Shown here: piece by piece, positions 1 through 8,318 of the stretch | Layout: the number at the start of each line of letters is the position of its first letter | Position numbering within the stretch: position 1 is the stretch's first letter | Assembly: GCA_030445745.1 (NCBI GenBank) | Contig: JASUTE010000014.1 | Location: forward strand, 1 to 42,582 | DNA from: Candidatus Cloacimonadota bacterium | GTDB lineage: Bacteria > Cloacimonadota > Cloacimonadia > Cloacimonadales > TCS61 | DNA length: 42,582 nt | Direction of reading: 5' to 3' | The notes under the pieces: model-generated | What the model was told of the DNA's origin: nothing | The model's database searches: none | The model's input: only the letters and a program-made list of their open reading frames with translations | Translations under genes and position numbers: made by a program

Positions 1-135
1 GGTCTTTGAACAAACCATTTATACCGTTTTTTCAAGAAATTAATGAGTTCTGCAAAATTGGTAAAAAACAGAGTAAAAATTTTAAATATCGGGATTAAAA
101 TAAACCTTAATATAGACTGACGTAGATAAAATTTA

Positions 136-507
136 TTGGTTTCCCAGCAGAGCAAATCCGAGAATATTCTCGATAGCTTTCAGCGAGTATTGCTTTGGAT
201 TTTCCCAGCCAAGATGATTTTAGTGATTATAAATTATTTATTATTAATAAGTTATGAAATATTAAAAAGGGTTCTAATAATAATTTCATTGGAGGTTAAT
301 AATGATTACGAAAAAAGGCTGTTAAGCACTCTTGTATTTGCTATTTTTTTAACAGACAGTACAATAATATTTTATCAGGTAGGCCGTTGGGCAGCAATAG
401 GTGTAGCCTTAGAAGTTTTTGCGTTTTACTTATTGATTAAATTAGAAATTGAATCATCTGCTGATAATGAAACCAGTGATAGTGAGGAGGATAATGATAA
501 AGACTGA
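136..507 (+). CDS. small hypothetical membrane protein
   Basis: The 123-residue product is not recognised. It has hydrophobic stretches at about residues 18-50 and 62-103, consistent with two to four membrane segments, and ends in a highly acidic tail of about 17 residues rich in Asp and Glu that probably lies in solution. The frame is closed by a stop at 127-129, so it opens at a TTG at 136. No convincing ribosome binding site precedes that codon. An internal ATG at 211 is the alternative start and would remove the first 25 residues. A large gene-poor stretch follows. It could be a real orphan gene or a decayed remnant. The only support is an open frame with membrane-like composition. Confidence 0.35.
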   Translation: MVSQQSKSENILDSFQRVLLWIFPAKMILVIINYLLLISYEILKRVLIIISLEVNNDYEKRLLSTLVFAIFLTDSTIIFYQVGRWAAIGVALEVFAFYLLIKLEIESSADNETSDSEEDNDKD

Positions 508-1043
508 TCATAACATATTTTCTTCAGTTATTACACTTTACCTCATAAAACAGACTTAAATGTGATATTTGAATCCTTGAAATTCTCATTATTCATATAG
601 TTCATCCGAAAGATATGAAGTAGATGAGGAATTAATTTATAATCCAATCTAAATATAATAAATCAATCACCTTGAAATATGCTGAAATTAAATCAGTGAT
701 GGTGGTGTATAATAAAAGCCTCGTCGCTTTTAGCTGTGTGGTGGTTCTTGCCTGTATCTTTCGGGGCAGGGTTGGACTGTTTTTTACGACTGAATCCTTC
801 TAATTCCGCCGCACAGGCTAAGTAGGGTATGCTCGAAGCCAGGTGCATAACATTCACGTGACGTGTCGCGAGGCGCAAGGGTCACGGTCCCGGATCTTCA
901 GGTTCTTCTTGTGTTTTTCCAAGTTTTATCACAGGAAGTGAACTCTTATTTTTCCTTTCAATATGTCTGTTGTCATGCCTCACCTGCTGAGAAACTGCTA
1001 GAGCGAAGCAACGCGGCTTTTTGCGGCCGGGTTGACGCGGTTT
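508..1043. other. gene-poor gap entering a GC-rich island
   Basis: No convincing gene is seen. Up to about 690 the sequence is AT-rich like its surroundings. From about 700 it becomes clearly GC-richer, the same composition as wrbA next door. The minus strand carries an open frame of 61 codons (693-878) whose peptide ends in four histidines. It has no clear ribosome binding site and I do not recognise it. The composition boundary near 690-700 is the probable left edge of a transferred segment. No flanking repeat or transposase marks that edge. Confidence 0.5.
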
Positions 1044-1646
1044 TTAGGCCGATTGCTTCTTAGCCACTTCTGCAACGTGGGCTCCTTGAAAACGGGCAAT
1101 TTTCATTTCATTCTCAGATGGCTGGCGACTACCATCGCTGCCGGCAAGAGTACTTGCTCCATAGGGTGTTCCGCCGGTGATTTCACTCATATTCGCGAGT
1201 CCCTGGCAGGAATAGGGAACACCCACGATGATCATGCCATGATGCAGCAAGGTGGTGTGAAACGATGTGATAGTAGTTTCCTGCCCGCCGTGCTGTGTAC
1301 CCGTGGATGTGAATACGCTACCCACCTTGCCAATCAGCTTTCCGCCAGCCCACAGTCCTCCGGTCTGATCCAGGAAGTTGCGCATCTGCGCGCACATATT
1401 GCCAAAGCGTGTAGGGGTGCCAAATATAATGGCATCGTAATCTGCCAGTTCGCTTGTTGTTGCAAACGGCGCTGCTTGGTCGATTTTGGCGCCCGCCTTT
1501 CGAGCCACATCTTCTGACATTAAATCGGGCACACGTTTGATGGTGACTTCGGTGCCTTTGACCCTACGTGCGCCTTCAGCCACCTCTTTAGCTAAGGTTT
1601 CGACATGACCATACATACTGTAGTAAAGAATAAGAACTTTTGTCAT
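1044..1646 (-). CDS. wrbA: NAD(P)H:quinone oxidoreductase, WrbA type
   Basis: This 200-residue cytoplasmic flavodoxin-like protein is predicted to bind FMN and reduce quinones by two electrons, which protects against redox cycling. The FMN phosphate loop (YSMYGHVE) is at about residues 9-16. The family signature [10 protein letters not shown] lies in the middle, followed by FLDQTGGLW, and the C-terminal half has GGTPYGAS and DGSRQP, all typical of WrbA. Length is normal for the family. An AGGAG ribosome binding site lies 7 bases before the ATG at 1646. The gene stands alone on the minus strand. Its codons are much richer in G and C than the neighbouring genes, and the protein looks proteobacterial. 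I infer horizontal transfer, or less likely an assembly chimera. Confidence 0.93.
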   Translation of the reverse strand: MTKVLILYYSMYGHVETLAKEVAEGARRVKGTEVTIKRVPDLMSEDVARKAGAKIDQAAPFATTSELADYDAIIFGTPTRFGNMCAQMRNFLDQTGGLWAGGKLIGKVGSVFTSTGTQHGGQETTITSFHTTLLHHGMIIVGVPYSCQGLANMSEITGGTPYGASTLAGSDGSRQPSENEMKIARFQGAHVAEVAKKQSA

Positions 1647-2368
1647 ATTGCATCTCCTGTTTTTAGTGATCGTGCCGTAAGCTTATCTTAGTGACATCCC
1701 ACCAACAGGCGTGGTAACATCCTTATACACAAGCCTCATAACACTCTAACTTCTTTTTCATTTATTCTTCTTAAATTATTTTTAGATACAAAATTAATTG
1801 AATAGGTGTCAAGTATAAAAAAATAATTTTGCCAAAAACAAGTGTAATGAGTCCGCTTGATGTTTAATTCTTGCAAATTGGTATAACAAACAGCTCCACC
1901 CTAAGCAGGAAGAGCCCGCCAGAGGCAGATAAGTTTTGAAGAATTTTTCCACGTTTCCAGTTTTTTTAGCGTCAGTATAATTCTAACGAAAACGCAACTC
2001 TTCTCTATTTTCAGCTAACGATTCCGCAAATCTAAATATAAGTATAGCAAATTTTCATTTTTTCTTGACTAAAAATAATTATTTGTAAAATTCCCGGTTA
2101 ATCGAATCGCTTTTAAAAAAGTGATTAAATTTTATAGAAAATTCCAACGTTTGGAAAAGCAGAAAAATAACAGCGAAAATATAAAAATAAAGTAGAAAAT
2201 TTATAAATAAGTGAATTGAAAAAGCAAAAGTAACTTCCATCTGGAGTTGTTTGTTTTAAGGTTTGATGCAGCTAATAGGCGTAGAAGCAGTCGGGTTGGT
2301 TAGTTTGGGTTGCAAAATTAAATGACAGGTGATATATTGAGGTTTAAATAAAATAAAGGAGGATTATC
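1647..2368. other. 722-base gap between wrbA and VOC gene
   Basis: No gene is seen. The first 90 or so bases share the higher G+C of wrbA and must contain its promoter. From about 1740 the sequence returns to very AT-rich DNA, giving the probable right edge of the foreign segment. A short GC-richer patch sits at about 1890-1930. A TTGACT hexamer occurs near 2073, but no good -10 box is spaced correctly from it. The last 20 bases hold the ribosome binding site of the downstream gene. Confidence 0.5.
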
Positions 2369-2749
2369 ATGAGAATAGGTTTTAGCACGATAAAAGTAAA
2401 GGATTTAGTGGAATCAGTAAATTTTTATACAGATATTTTAGATTTAGAAGAGGTAAAGAATTTTAGTCCCCAAGATGGTGTCAACATTACATTTTTGCAG
2501 GATAAAGAAAAAAATATGATCGAATTAATAGAAGATGAAAAAATCACTGACTTATTTAATAAAAACGATTCTTTAGTATCGATAGGAGTAGAGGTAGAGA
2601 ACTTAGATAATACTATTGAGATGCTTAAAGAGAAAAGTATTAAGATTTTTAAAGGTCCTATTCAAGTACCAAGTGGAGAACGATTTGTGTTTATTAAAGA
2701 TCCGAATGGAGTAGAAATTGAATTTATTGAAGGATTTAATATACAATGA
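2369..2749 (+). CDS. glyoxalase/bleomycin-resistance (VOC) fold protein
   Basis: The 126-residue product has the paired beta-alpha-beta-beta-beta layout of the vicinal oxygen chelate superfamily. The first module begins with a strand and the SVNFYTDIL helix at about residues 16-24. The second begins near residue 70 and closes with FIKDPNGVEIEFIE at about 108-121, the classic VOC ending. The usual first metal ligand, a His in strand 1, is Ser or Thr here, so metal binding may be altered. The substrate cannot be told. A strong AGGAGG ribosome binding site precedes the ATG. The gene is isolated, with more than 300 bases on each side. Confidence 0.85.
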   Translation: MRIGFSTIKVKDLVESVNFYTDILDLEEVKNFSPQDGVNITFLQDKEKNMIELIEDEKITDLFNKNDSLVSIGVEVENLDNTIEMLKEKSIKIFKGPIQVPSGERFVFIKDPNGVEIEFIEGFNIQ

Positions 2750-3071
2750 TATTTACCACAGGTCGTTTAACCGTTTATTTGCACTTAAAAGTTTGCGCTT
2801 TTAGCCCTTCGGGACATAGTCTTTATTCGGAATTTGCAGGTTGAGGTAGCTTAATTTATTCAGAGTAGTCTTGGGACAAACACTGCGCCAATCCTGGTTT
2901 ATATAAAGGATGCTATCAAAATTTATAATAAAAAAGAATCATAATTACCAAAAACTATCGAATTCCACAAGAGACGTTAAATGTAGCGTAAAATATAAAT
3001 GTATTTGTAAACTATTTTAGGACTGAACAAAATGATTTCTGTTGAAAATTATTATTGCATAAAGGAATAAC
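2750..3071. other. 322-base intergenic gap before the cation transporter
   Basis: No gene or classical terminator is seen. Weak inverted repeats occur near 2787-2802 (AAAAG/CTTTT) and 2808-2818 (CCC/GGG), with no T-tract. The sequence just before 3072 carries a weak AAGGA ribosome binding site for the transporter. Confidence 0.4.
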
Positions 3072-3947
3072 ATGGATAAAAATAGAGCAGGATATACAGA
3101 AGGATTTGTTTCGATTCTGGTAAATACAGGTTTATTTGGATTAAAACTATGGGCTGGTATAGTTTCAAGTTCAATTGCCTTAACAGCTGATGCTTGGCAT
3201 AGTTTATCTGATTCATTTAGTTCGATAATCGTAATATTTGGAGTAAAACTATCGTCAAAAAAGCCGGATAAAGAACACCCGTTCGGTCATGGACGCTGGG
3301 AACAAATTGCAGCCATTTTTATTAGTTTTCTGTTAGCATTAATTGCTTATGATTTCCTAAAGGATTCAATACTACAATTTAATACCAAGAAGACTGCTAA
3401 TTTTGGAATTCTAGCTATTGTAGTTACTATTATTTCTATTTTGGTAAAAGAAGGATTGGCACAGTATGCTTTTTACATAGGTAAAAAAACAGGGAACCTT
3501 TCTGTAAAAGCAGACGGCTGGCATCACAGAACCGATGCTCTATCTTCTGTAATAGTACTAATCGGTATATTCTTTTCAGACCGTTTTTGGTGGATTGATA
3601 GCGTATTGGGCATAATAATAGCTTTCATGCTTTTTTATGCAGCTTATGAAATAATTAAAGATGCAATCAGTAAAATATTGGGAGAAGAACCAAGCAAAGA
3701 ATTGATTGAGAAAATTGAAACTCTTATTGAATCAAATTTTGATGGAAACGTATATCCACATCATTATCATATTCATAACTATATCAATAATCAGGAGCTT
3801 ACTTTTCACATAAAGGTGGACAACAAGATGGATGTTTTATCTGCTCATGCTATAGCAACTAATATAGAAGATATGATTAAAAAAGAATTGTATATTATTG
3901 CAACTGTCCATATCGAACCGAAAGGGGTTAGACATGATAATGATTGA
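3072..3947 (+). CDS. cation diffusion facilitator transporter
   Basis: This 291-residue inner-membrane exporter of divalent metals (Zn, Mn, Fe or Cd; specificity not determinable) belongs to the CDF family. Six hydrophobic helices lie within residues 10-200. The two metal-site motifs are visible: HSLSD in helix 2 (His43, Asp47) and HHRTD in helix 5 (His151, Asp155). HPFGHGRWE follows helix 2 at about 69-77, as expected. A cytoplasmic ferredoxin-like domain occupies about 205-285, with a His-rich stretch (YPHHYHIH, 228-235) and the family ending VHIEP. Length is normal. The gene is alone; downstream lies a structured intergenic element and a terminator. Confidence 0.93.
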   Translation: MDKNRAGYTEGFVSILVNTGLFGLKLWAGIVSSSIALTADAWHSLSDSFSSIIVIFGVKLSSKKPDKEHPFGHGRWEQIAAIFISFLLALIAYDFLKDSILQFNTKKTANFGILAIVVTIISILVKEGLAQYAFYIGKKTGNLSVKADGWHHRTDALSSVIVLIGIFFSDRFWWIDSVLGIIIAFMLFYAAYEIIKDAISKILGEEPSKELIEKIETLIESNFDGNVYPHHYHIHNYINNQELTFHIKVDNKMDVLSAHAIATNIEDMIKKELYIIATVHIEPKGVRHDND

Positions 3948-3988
3948 AATACAGCAAATAATCTATATTTATGTGCTAGAATAATAAA

Positions 3989-4022
3989 GCCCAGTGGCTA
4001 ACATTGTATATACAAAATGGGC
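3989..4022. repeat. nested palindrome downstream of the CDF gene
   Basis: A perfect 12-base palindrome, TTGTATATACAA, lies at 4004-4015. It is enclosed by the arms GCCCA (3989-3993) and TGGGC (4018-4022). The flanking GCTAAC motif is reminiscent of cassette recombination sites, but no matching partner site or integrase is present. It could equally be an operator or a hairpin at the end of the CDF transcript. Confidence 0.4.
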
Positions 4023-4041
4023 GGAATAGTAATAAATTCAA

Positions 4042-4141
4042 GGGGTTGTAGCCCGCTTCAACTTTCCTGTAACTTGACAGGAATCTACCACGCAATCGGC
4101 TACTACTTCACAGGTGTGGAATTTGGCAACAAACTAACCCC
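4042..4141 (+). ncRNA. candidate structured RNA or recombination-site-like element
   Basis: Within 100 bases, several complementary arms nest around each other. GGGGTT (4042-4047) pairs with AACCCC (4136-4141). GTAGCC (4048-4053) pairs with GGCTAC (4098-4103). An inner perfect 7-base hairpin joins TTCCTGT (4064-4070) and ACAGGAA (4077-4083). A further imperfect hairpin lies near 4106-4121. This gives a multi-branched fold followed 55 bases later by a strong terminator. It does not match any riboswitch or small RNA I recognise. It could be an untranslated RNA, the 3' end of the CDF transcript, or a folded recombination site. No coding frame crosses it convincingly. Confidence 0.35.
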
Positions 4142-4196
4142 GCACCTAAAGAATTCTACCCGACCTACTAGCAAATAACAACCAGATAGATAATAC

Positions 4197-4225
4197 CCCC
4201 GGGCTTTTGAGCTCGGGGTTTTTTT
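4197..4225 (+). terminator. rho-independent terminator
   Basis: CCCCGGGC (4197-4204) pairs with GCTCGGGG (4211-4218), with one G-T wobble, across a six-base loop, and is followed directly by seven T residues (4219-4225). It ends whatever transcript crosses the structured element and separates it from the lipoprotein gene. Confidence 0.85.
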
Positions 4226-4432
4226 ATTGGGAAAATTTTGCATAGAATTACTTGCAAATATTCTTGAGATATTTTCCTGAAATATAAATTATTTTTTATT
4301 TGACAAATGTTAATTGATTTTAGAAGCTCGAGTTGCTTGTAGAAATTGGGAAGATTTGTGTGGGAAATAATAATTTAAATCTAAATGAATACGGTTCAGT
4401 TTACAGAACCATTTATATATGTAGGAGAAAAA

Positions 4433-5335
4433 ATGAAAAATATAACTTGGGCTTTTTTATGTTTAAGTGTAATTGTAATTTTCGCAGGTTGTGCAACAAC
4501 ACAAAAATCAATTTCTTTTAAAGATTCAAATGCATACTTTATGCAAGAGAATATAAAAAAGATTGATTTAAATGAAATTACAAAACATGTGAGAAAAGAT
4601 GAAAATGTAGTTTTAGTATCTACTGAAAAGGAAGACACTTATGATCATTATTTAAATGCAACTATCGAAGATGTAATTCTAAAAAAATTAGTTGATGAAG
4701 GATATACTATTTTAGAAAGAGACAATGATTTAATATATCGTTTAATATCTGAATCAGAATCAAATTACACACATTATTTAAAAAATAAAAGAAAACTTAA
4801 TATGAATAGTGGTGCTGCTGATTTATCAAGCTCTTCTTATTATAATCCTACAATGTTATCATCAGATTATCGTGGTTCCATTTTCGCAGCCAATGCGAAT
4901 GCATTCGAGAAGGAGAATTTCGATGAAATGAAAATAACAACTAAATTAAATACCGCAGACAAAATAATTGCATATCGCGTTATAGAAAATGGTATCGTTT
5001 ATGAAGAAAACAGTGAAGCAATTTCTGATTCTTTGAATAGAATAGCTACTACAATTCTTTCTTTCAGAATTGAAGATTCGAAAACAAGTAGGATCCTTTC
5101 AATAAAAAATATAGAGCAAAATACTACTGATAAAATTTCTAATAAAGACAAAGATTTAATTGAGAACTTTCATTATAGAAATTATCCTTTTAGCTATCCT
5201 AATATTTATGGCAATCCATCTCAAACAGAATATAAAAAAGAAGGTAATTCCAAAGCGCCCAAAAAGGGTGTAATATTAGGTGGTTTAGCAAGTGTTGGAT
5301 TAATCATTTTATTAGTTAGTTCTGTGGGTTCTTAG
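4433..5335 (+). CDS. CsgG-like outer-membrane lipoprotein
   Basis: The 300-residue product starts with a lipoprotein signal (hydrophobic stretch then FAGC at about residues 17-20). The ATG at 4433 is chosen because a TAGGAG ribosome binding site precedes it by the right distance; an upstream in-frame ATG at 4385 has none. The middle resembles the CsgG/LpoB-type fold: a strand ending in VVLVS, a helix, then EGYTILERDNDL (about 92-103). Later comes KIIAYRV and a segment of the type SFRIEDSKTSRIL, as in proteins that assemble or stimulate envelope machines. A hydrophobic C-terminal segment (about 280-298) is unusual for the family. Family assignment is by pattern only. It leads a run of envelope proteins. 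Confidence 0.6.
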   Translation: MKNITWAFLCLSVIVIFAGCATTQKSISFKDSNAYFMQENIKKIDLNEITKHVRKDENVVLVSTEKEDTYDHYLNATIEDVILKKLVDEGYTILERDNDLIYRLISESESNYTHYLKNKRKLNMNSGAADLSSSSYYNPTMLSSDYRGSIFAANANAFEKENFDEMKITTKLNTADKIIAYRVIENGIVYEENSEAISDSLNRIATTILSFRIEDSKTSRILSIKNIEQNTTDKISNKDKDLIENFHYRNYPFSYPNIYGNPSQTEYKKEGNSKAPKKGVILGGLASVGLIILLVSSVGS

Positions 5336-5518
5336 GGTTGTCATGATTCAATTATTATAAATTCACATTGATTATTCGTTTTTAATTTATGTTCTTGATA
5401 TCTTTAATTTATGAATAGGGCAATAATTGAATTGCTTAAAAAAAAGCTTCTACATTAAGCAAGTAGGAATCAGTACGAACGTGGTGTGCGTAAACCACTA
5501 GCAACCTAGGAGGAAAAA

Positions 5519-6997
5519 ATGAGAGTTATAGTTGTACTAAGCTTTTTATTATTTATATCTCCCCTATTTGCTCAAGTGGATTTTGAGTATCAATACGATA
5601 TAAATTATCCCACAGACGATTCAAAGTTATGTAATATGCAGATGTATGATGTAAATAATGACGATGAGGAAGATATTGTTCTATTTTTTACTGATTACAG
5701 TGATGATCTACTAATGCTGAGTTACCAAACCAATGGGGATTTTATTTGTGAAAGAGTGCTTTCTGGTGAAAGTTTCTATCCTGAAAAGGGGTTAGTACAG
5801 GAATATGATGACGAATTAATTATAATTGGTTCTTTTACAGAAGAATACGAAATCATGACCAAAGTCTGCGATTTTGAAACCGGCTCTGTAATAGATTCCC
5901 TCATAATTGATCATGGCGGTACCACTTGGGATCTATTTCCTAATCAAATAAGCGAATTAAAAGTATACCATCACGATAATGATTTGATTCTAATGCTTGG
6001 TTTTGATAACACTTCTGGTATTATTGTTTATGAAACCAAAACCATCCGCATGACCTATGATGGCAGCCTATCTTTCGACCAGTTCTTTGAAGATATGGGC
6101 GAGGAAATAATTGATATCGATGATGCTGATGAATTATTCGTAAAGGGATATTATTATGGATTCTTCGAACAATTGTCCAACATAACTAGATATTTAAAAC
6201 TTATATCCAAATCAGATTACACTACCGTAACCGATTTCATGTCTGCTTCCGGAAGTTCAGGACCAAGCTATATCTCTCACTGGCCTGTTCAATTCGAAAT
6301 AGTTACCCAAAACGATAATAATTATTCGGATTACGGCTGGATGTTCTATAAAAATACCCATACTCAAAACGGCTATCATAACAAATTCATTAATTATGAC
6401 CCGAATAATTTTGAACAAACCTGGACTGTTGATTTCACAGAACCTGATTTAACCGGATTTTTTACTCCCACCTGTATCGAAGTTAACAACCAGCCCAATT
6501 ATGTAATGTATTTTCAAGAAAATTCTCTGGAAATTCGTAACCGGATAGATGGAAGTTTAGTACATGTGCAAGCTTCAGATATCTTACCAACAGATATCTT
6601 CAGAACTAGTTCTAATGAGCTTTTGTTCATTACAGATGATGACACTAACAATGTTATCAAGTTCTATAAACTCGAAAATGATATCTTTGTTGATGTTGAA
6701 GAGGACACCTTGCCAGAAAGTATTTCAAGTTTATCCAACTACCCCAATCCCTTCAATCCCAGCACAACCATTGAATTTTCGATCCAAAATAATTCCCAAA
6801 TCGAGCTAACAATCTACAACACCAAAGGCCAGAAAGTTAAAACTTTAGCAGATAATCAGTTCACGCCAGGGTCACATACAATCATCTGGAATGGTAAAGA
6901 TGAATCTGGGAAATCAGTAAGCTCTGGGATCTATTTTTATAAATTGCAGGTAAATGGCAAAGTAGAAGCTATGGAAAAATGCTTGCTGTTAAAATGA
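5519..6997 (+). CDS. secreted protein with C-terminal sorting tail
   Basis: The 492-residue product begins with a signal peptide ending near LFAQ (residue 19). The first part has an Asp-rich DVNNDDEED stretch (about residues 43-51), like an FG-GAP/VCBS calcium loop, and the body is probably a beta-rich propeller-like domain with no family I recognise. Residues about 405-492 form the sorting tail: YPNPFNPST, a TIYNTKGQ strand, WNGKDESGK, SGIYFYKL and a final CLLLK. Such tails are known in FCB bacteria as type IX-like secretion and anchoring signals. An AGGAGG ribosome binding site precedes the ATG. It is the only tail-bearing gene outside the 36-42 kb cluster. Surface location is inferred; function is unknown. 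Confidence 0.75.
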   Translation: MRVIVVLSFLLFISPLFAQVDFEYQYDINYPTDDSKLCNMQMYDVNNDDEEDIVLFFTDYSDDLLMLSYQTNGDFICERVLSGESFYPEKGLVQEYDDELIIIGSFTEEYEIMTKVCDFETGSVIDSLIIDHGGTTWDLFPNQISELKVYHHDNDLILMLGFDNTSGIIVYETKTIRMTYDGSLSFDQFFEDMGEEIIDIDDADELFVKGYYYGFFEQLSNITRYLKLISKSDYTTVTDFMSASGSSGPSYISHWPVQFEIVTQNDNNYSDYGWMFYKNTHTQNGYHNKFINYDPNNFEQTWTVDFTEPDLTGFFTPTCIEVNNQPNYVMYFQENSLEIRNRIDGSLVHVQASDILPTDIFRTSSNELLFITDDDTNNVIKFYKLENDIFVDVEEDTLPESISSLSNYPNPFNPSTTIEFSIQNNSQIELTIYNTKGQKVKTLADNQFTPGSHTIIWNGKDESGKSVSSGIYFYKLQVNGKVEAMEKCLLLK

Positions 6998-7069
6998 ACA
7001 CGATGCTAAACTATATCTCTACAGTAAGAGAGCTAATTAAGCATCCACCAAAAAGATAAGGGGAAGAAA

Positions 7070-7558
7070 ATAAAAAAAAGCATTTTAGTTATAATTTGGT
7101 TTATTTTAACCTCAACTGCATTTTCTGAAGAACAGAAAACTAAATATAACCAGGAAAGAATTTATACTGCTATGCTATCACCAAGCTTATTTGCAACAAT
7201 TGATTTAGGAACTGGAAAAATAGGAGTTGATGGCAAAACAGAGAAATTGATTGTATTACATGGTGGTGTGGGACCATTTCTAGAGGGAGCTGGATTATAT
7301 CTCCATAATAATTATTTTAAAGATTCAACCCGCTCAGGTTTATTCTACACTTTTGATTGCGGTGCAGATATTATAACCACCTATATACCCAATTCAGACG
7401 ATTCAGACGATGGTGTTGATCCTTCAACCTATTATTTACCAATTTTAGCAGGCGGCATTGGGTATAGTAAACAAATTGGAAATAACTCTTATTTCAGGTT
7501 TTCTATCAAATTAGCTATAGTAATTCATCTAAATCTTTCCTTTTCTATTACGTTTTAG
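7070..7558 (+). CDS. small beta-barrel-like outer-membrane protein with ATA start
   Basis: Reading from the ATA at 7070 gives 162 residues. They begin with an ideal signal peptide (a KKS start, a hydrophobic run, then TAFSEE), preceded by an AGGGGAAG ribosome binding site at normal distance. Starting at the first ATG (7172) gives only 128 residues and loses the signal, so I prefer the ATA start. The mature part alternates hydrophobic and polar residues in short strands, contains an Asp-rich turn, and ends SITF with a terminal aromatic typical of outer-membrane barrels. It is short for a barrel. Either the gene uses a rare ATA start, or a point mutation has silenced it, or there is a sequencing error. 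Confidence 0.55.
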   Translation: MKKSILVIIWFILTSTAFSEEQKTKYNQERIYTAMLSPSLFATIDLGTGKIGVDGKTEKLIVLHGGVGPFLEGAGLYLHNNYFKDSTRSGLFYTFDCGADIITTYIPNSDDSDDGVDPSTYYLPILAGGIGYSKQIGNNSYFRFSIKLAIVIHLNLSFSITF

Positions 7559-7590
7559 AAATAAAAAATAAATAAAAGTAGGAGGAAGAA

Positions 7591-8217
7591 ATGAAACGCA
7601 TAGTTTTAGTGCTGATCTTAGTATTATTTACCGTAATTCTAGCAGCCAGAGCAAAAACAGAATATGGATTTAAGTTTGGCGCAACTTATTCCAACCAGAA
7701 TTTTAACTACAAAACGGTGAATTTTGATTTGGATACAGAATATAAACTTGGTCTAGATTTAGCTATTTTCACTGAATTTAAAGTAGAAGAGAACCTGAGC
7801 CTTCTAACAGAACTACACTATTACCAAAAAGGTATGAAAGTAGAAATATTAACATTAGATCCAAACTATGGTAACAGTTATACAACAACAGAAGAAAATC
7901 GGGTTGATTATCTATCCCTTCCTGTTTTGGGAAAGTTCAATATAACCAAAAGATGGATTCCTACATATTTTTTGGTAGGGTTTCAAGCAGATTGCTTAAT
8001 TGGTTATGATTCTAACTATTTTGAAATACTTTACGAAGATTTTGATAGAGTTGATATTAGTTTTGTTACCGGTTTGGGATGTGAGTATTATATTCCAAAT
8101 TTTCATACTATCTTATTAGAGTTAAGGTATAACCCCACTCTTAACAGATCTTATTGCACAAGTTCTTTATCTGTCAGGAATACCTCATTTTCTATATTAA
8201 CCGGTATAAAGTTCTAA
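7591..8217 (+). CDS. outer-membrane beta-barrel protein (PorT-like fold)
   Basis: The 208-residue product has a signal peptide of about 21 residues and then about eight amphipathic strands. These include the family-like pattern GFKFGATYSN after the signal, a LTELHYYQKG strand, YLSLPVLGKF near the middle, FVTGLGCEYY, and a C-terminal strand ending GIKF. This is the layout of the outer-membrane barrel domain common in Bacteroidetes and relatives. A strong AGGAGG ribosome binding site precedes the ATG. It lies 32 bases after another barrel-like gene, so the two are probably co-transcribed. No substrate can be inferred. Confidence 0.78.
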   Translation: MKRIVLVLILVLFTVILAARAKTEYGFKFGATYSNQNFNYKTVNFDLDTEYKLGLDLAIFTEFKVEENLSLLTELHYYQKGMKVEILTLDPNYGNSYTTTEENRVDYLSLPVLGKFNITKRWIPTYFLVGFQADCLIGYDSNYFEILYEDFDRVDISFVTGLGCEYYIPNFHTILLELRYNPTLNRSYCTSSLSVRNTSFSILTGIKF

Positions 8218-8318
8218 TTTATTAGGTTTATTTTCGTAGGAAAGCTAGCTGGTCTAATGAGATCAAAATAATGTTAGCATAAAAAATACAGCTAAATTCC
8301 CAATATTAATCGTTTTCA

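Noticed and set aside
1032-1517. Open frame of 161 codons on the plus strand
   Set aside because: It lies antisense to wrbA, has no family pattern, and exists because the GC-rich wrbA sequence has few stops on the opposite strand.
4020-4190. Possible transposase remnant in the gap after the CDF gene
   Set aside because: All three plus-strand frames are interrupted and no conserved motif appears; the sequence is better explained by nested base pairing.
5469-5518. Possible riboswitch in the leader of the secreted protein at 5519
   Set aside because: Only a five-base hairpin (GTGGT/ACCAC) is visible and no known aptamer core is present.
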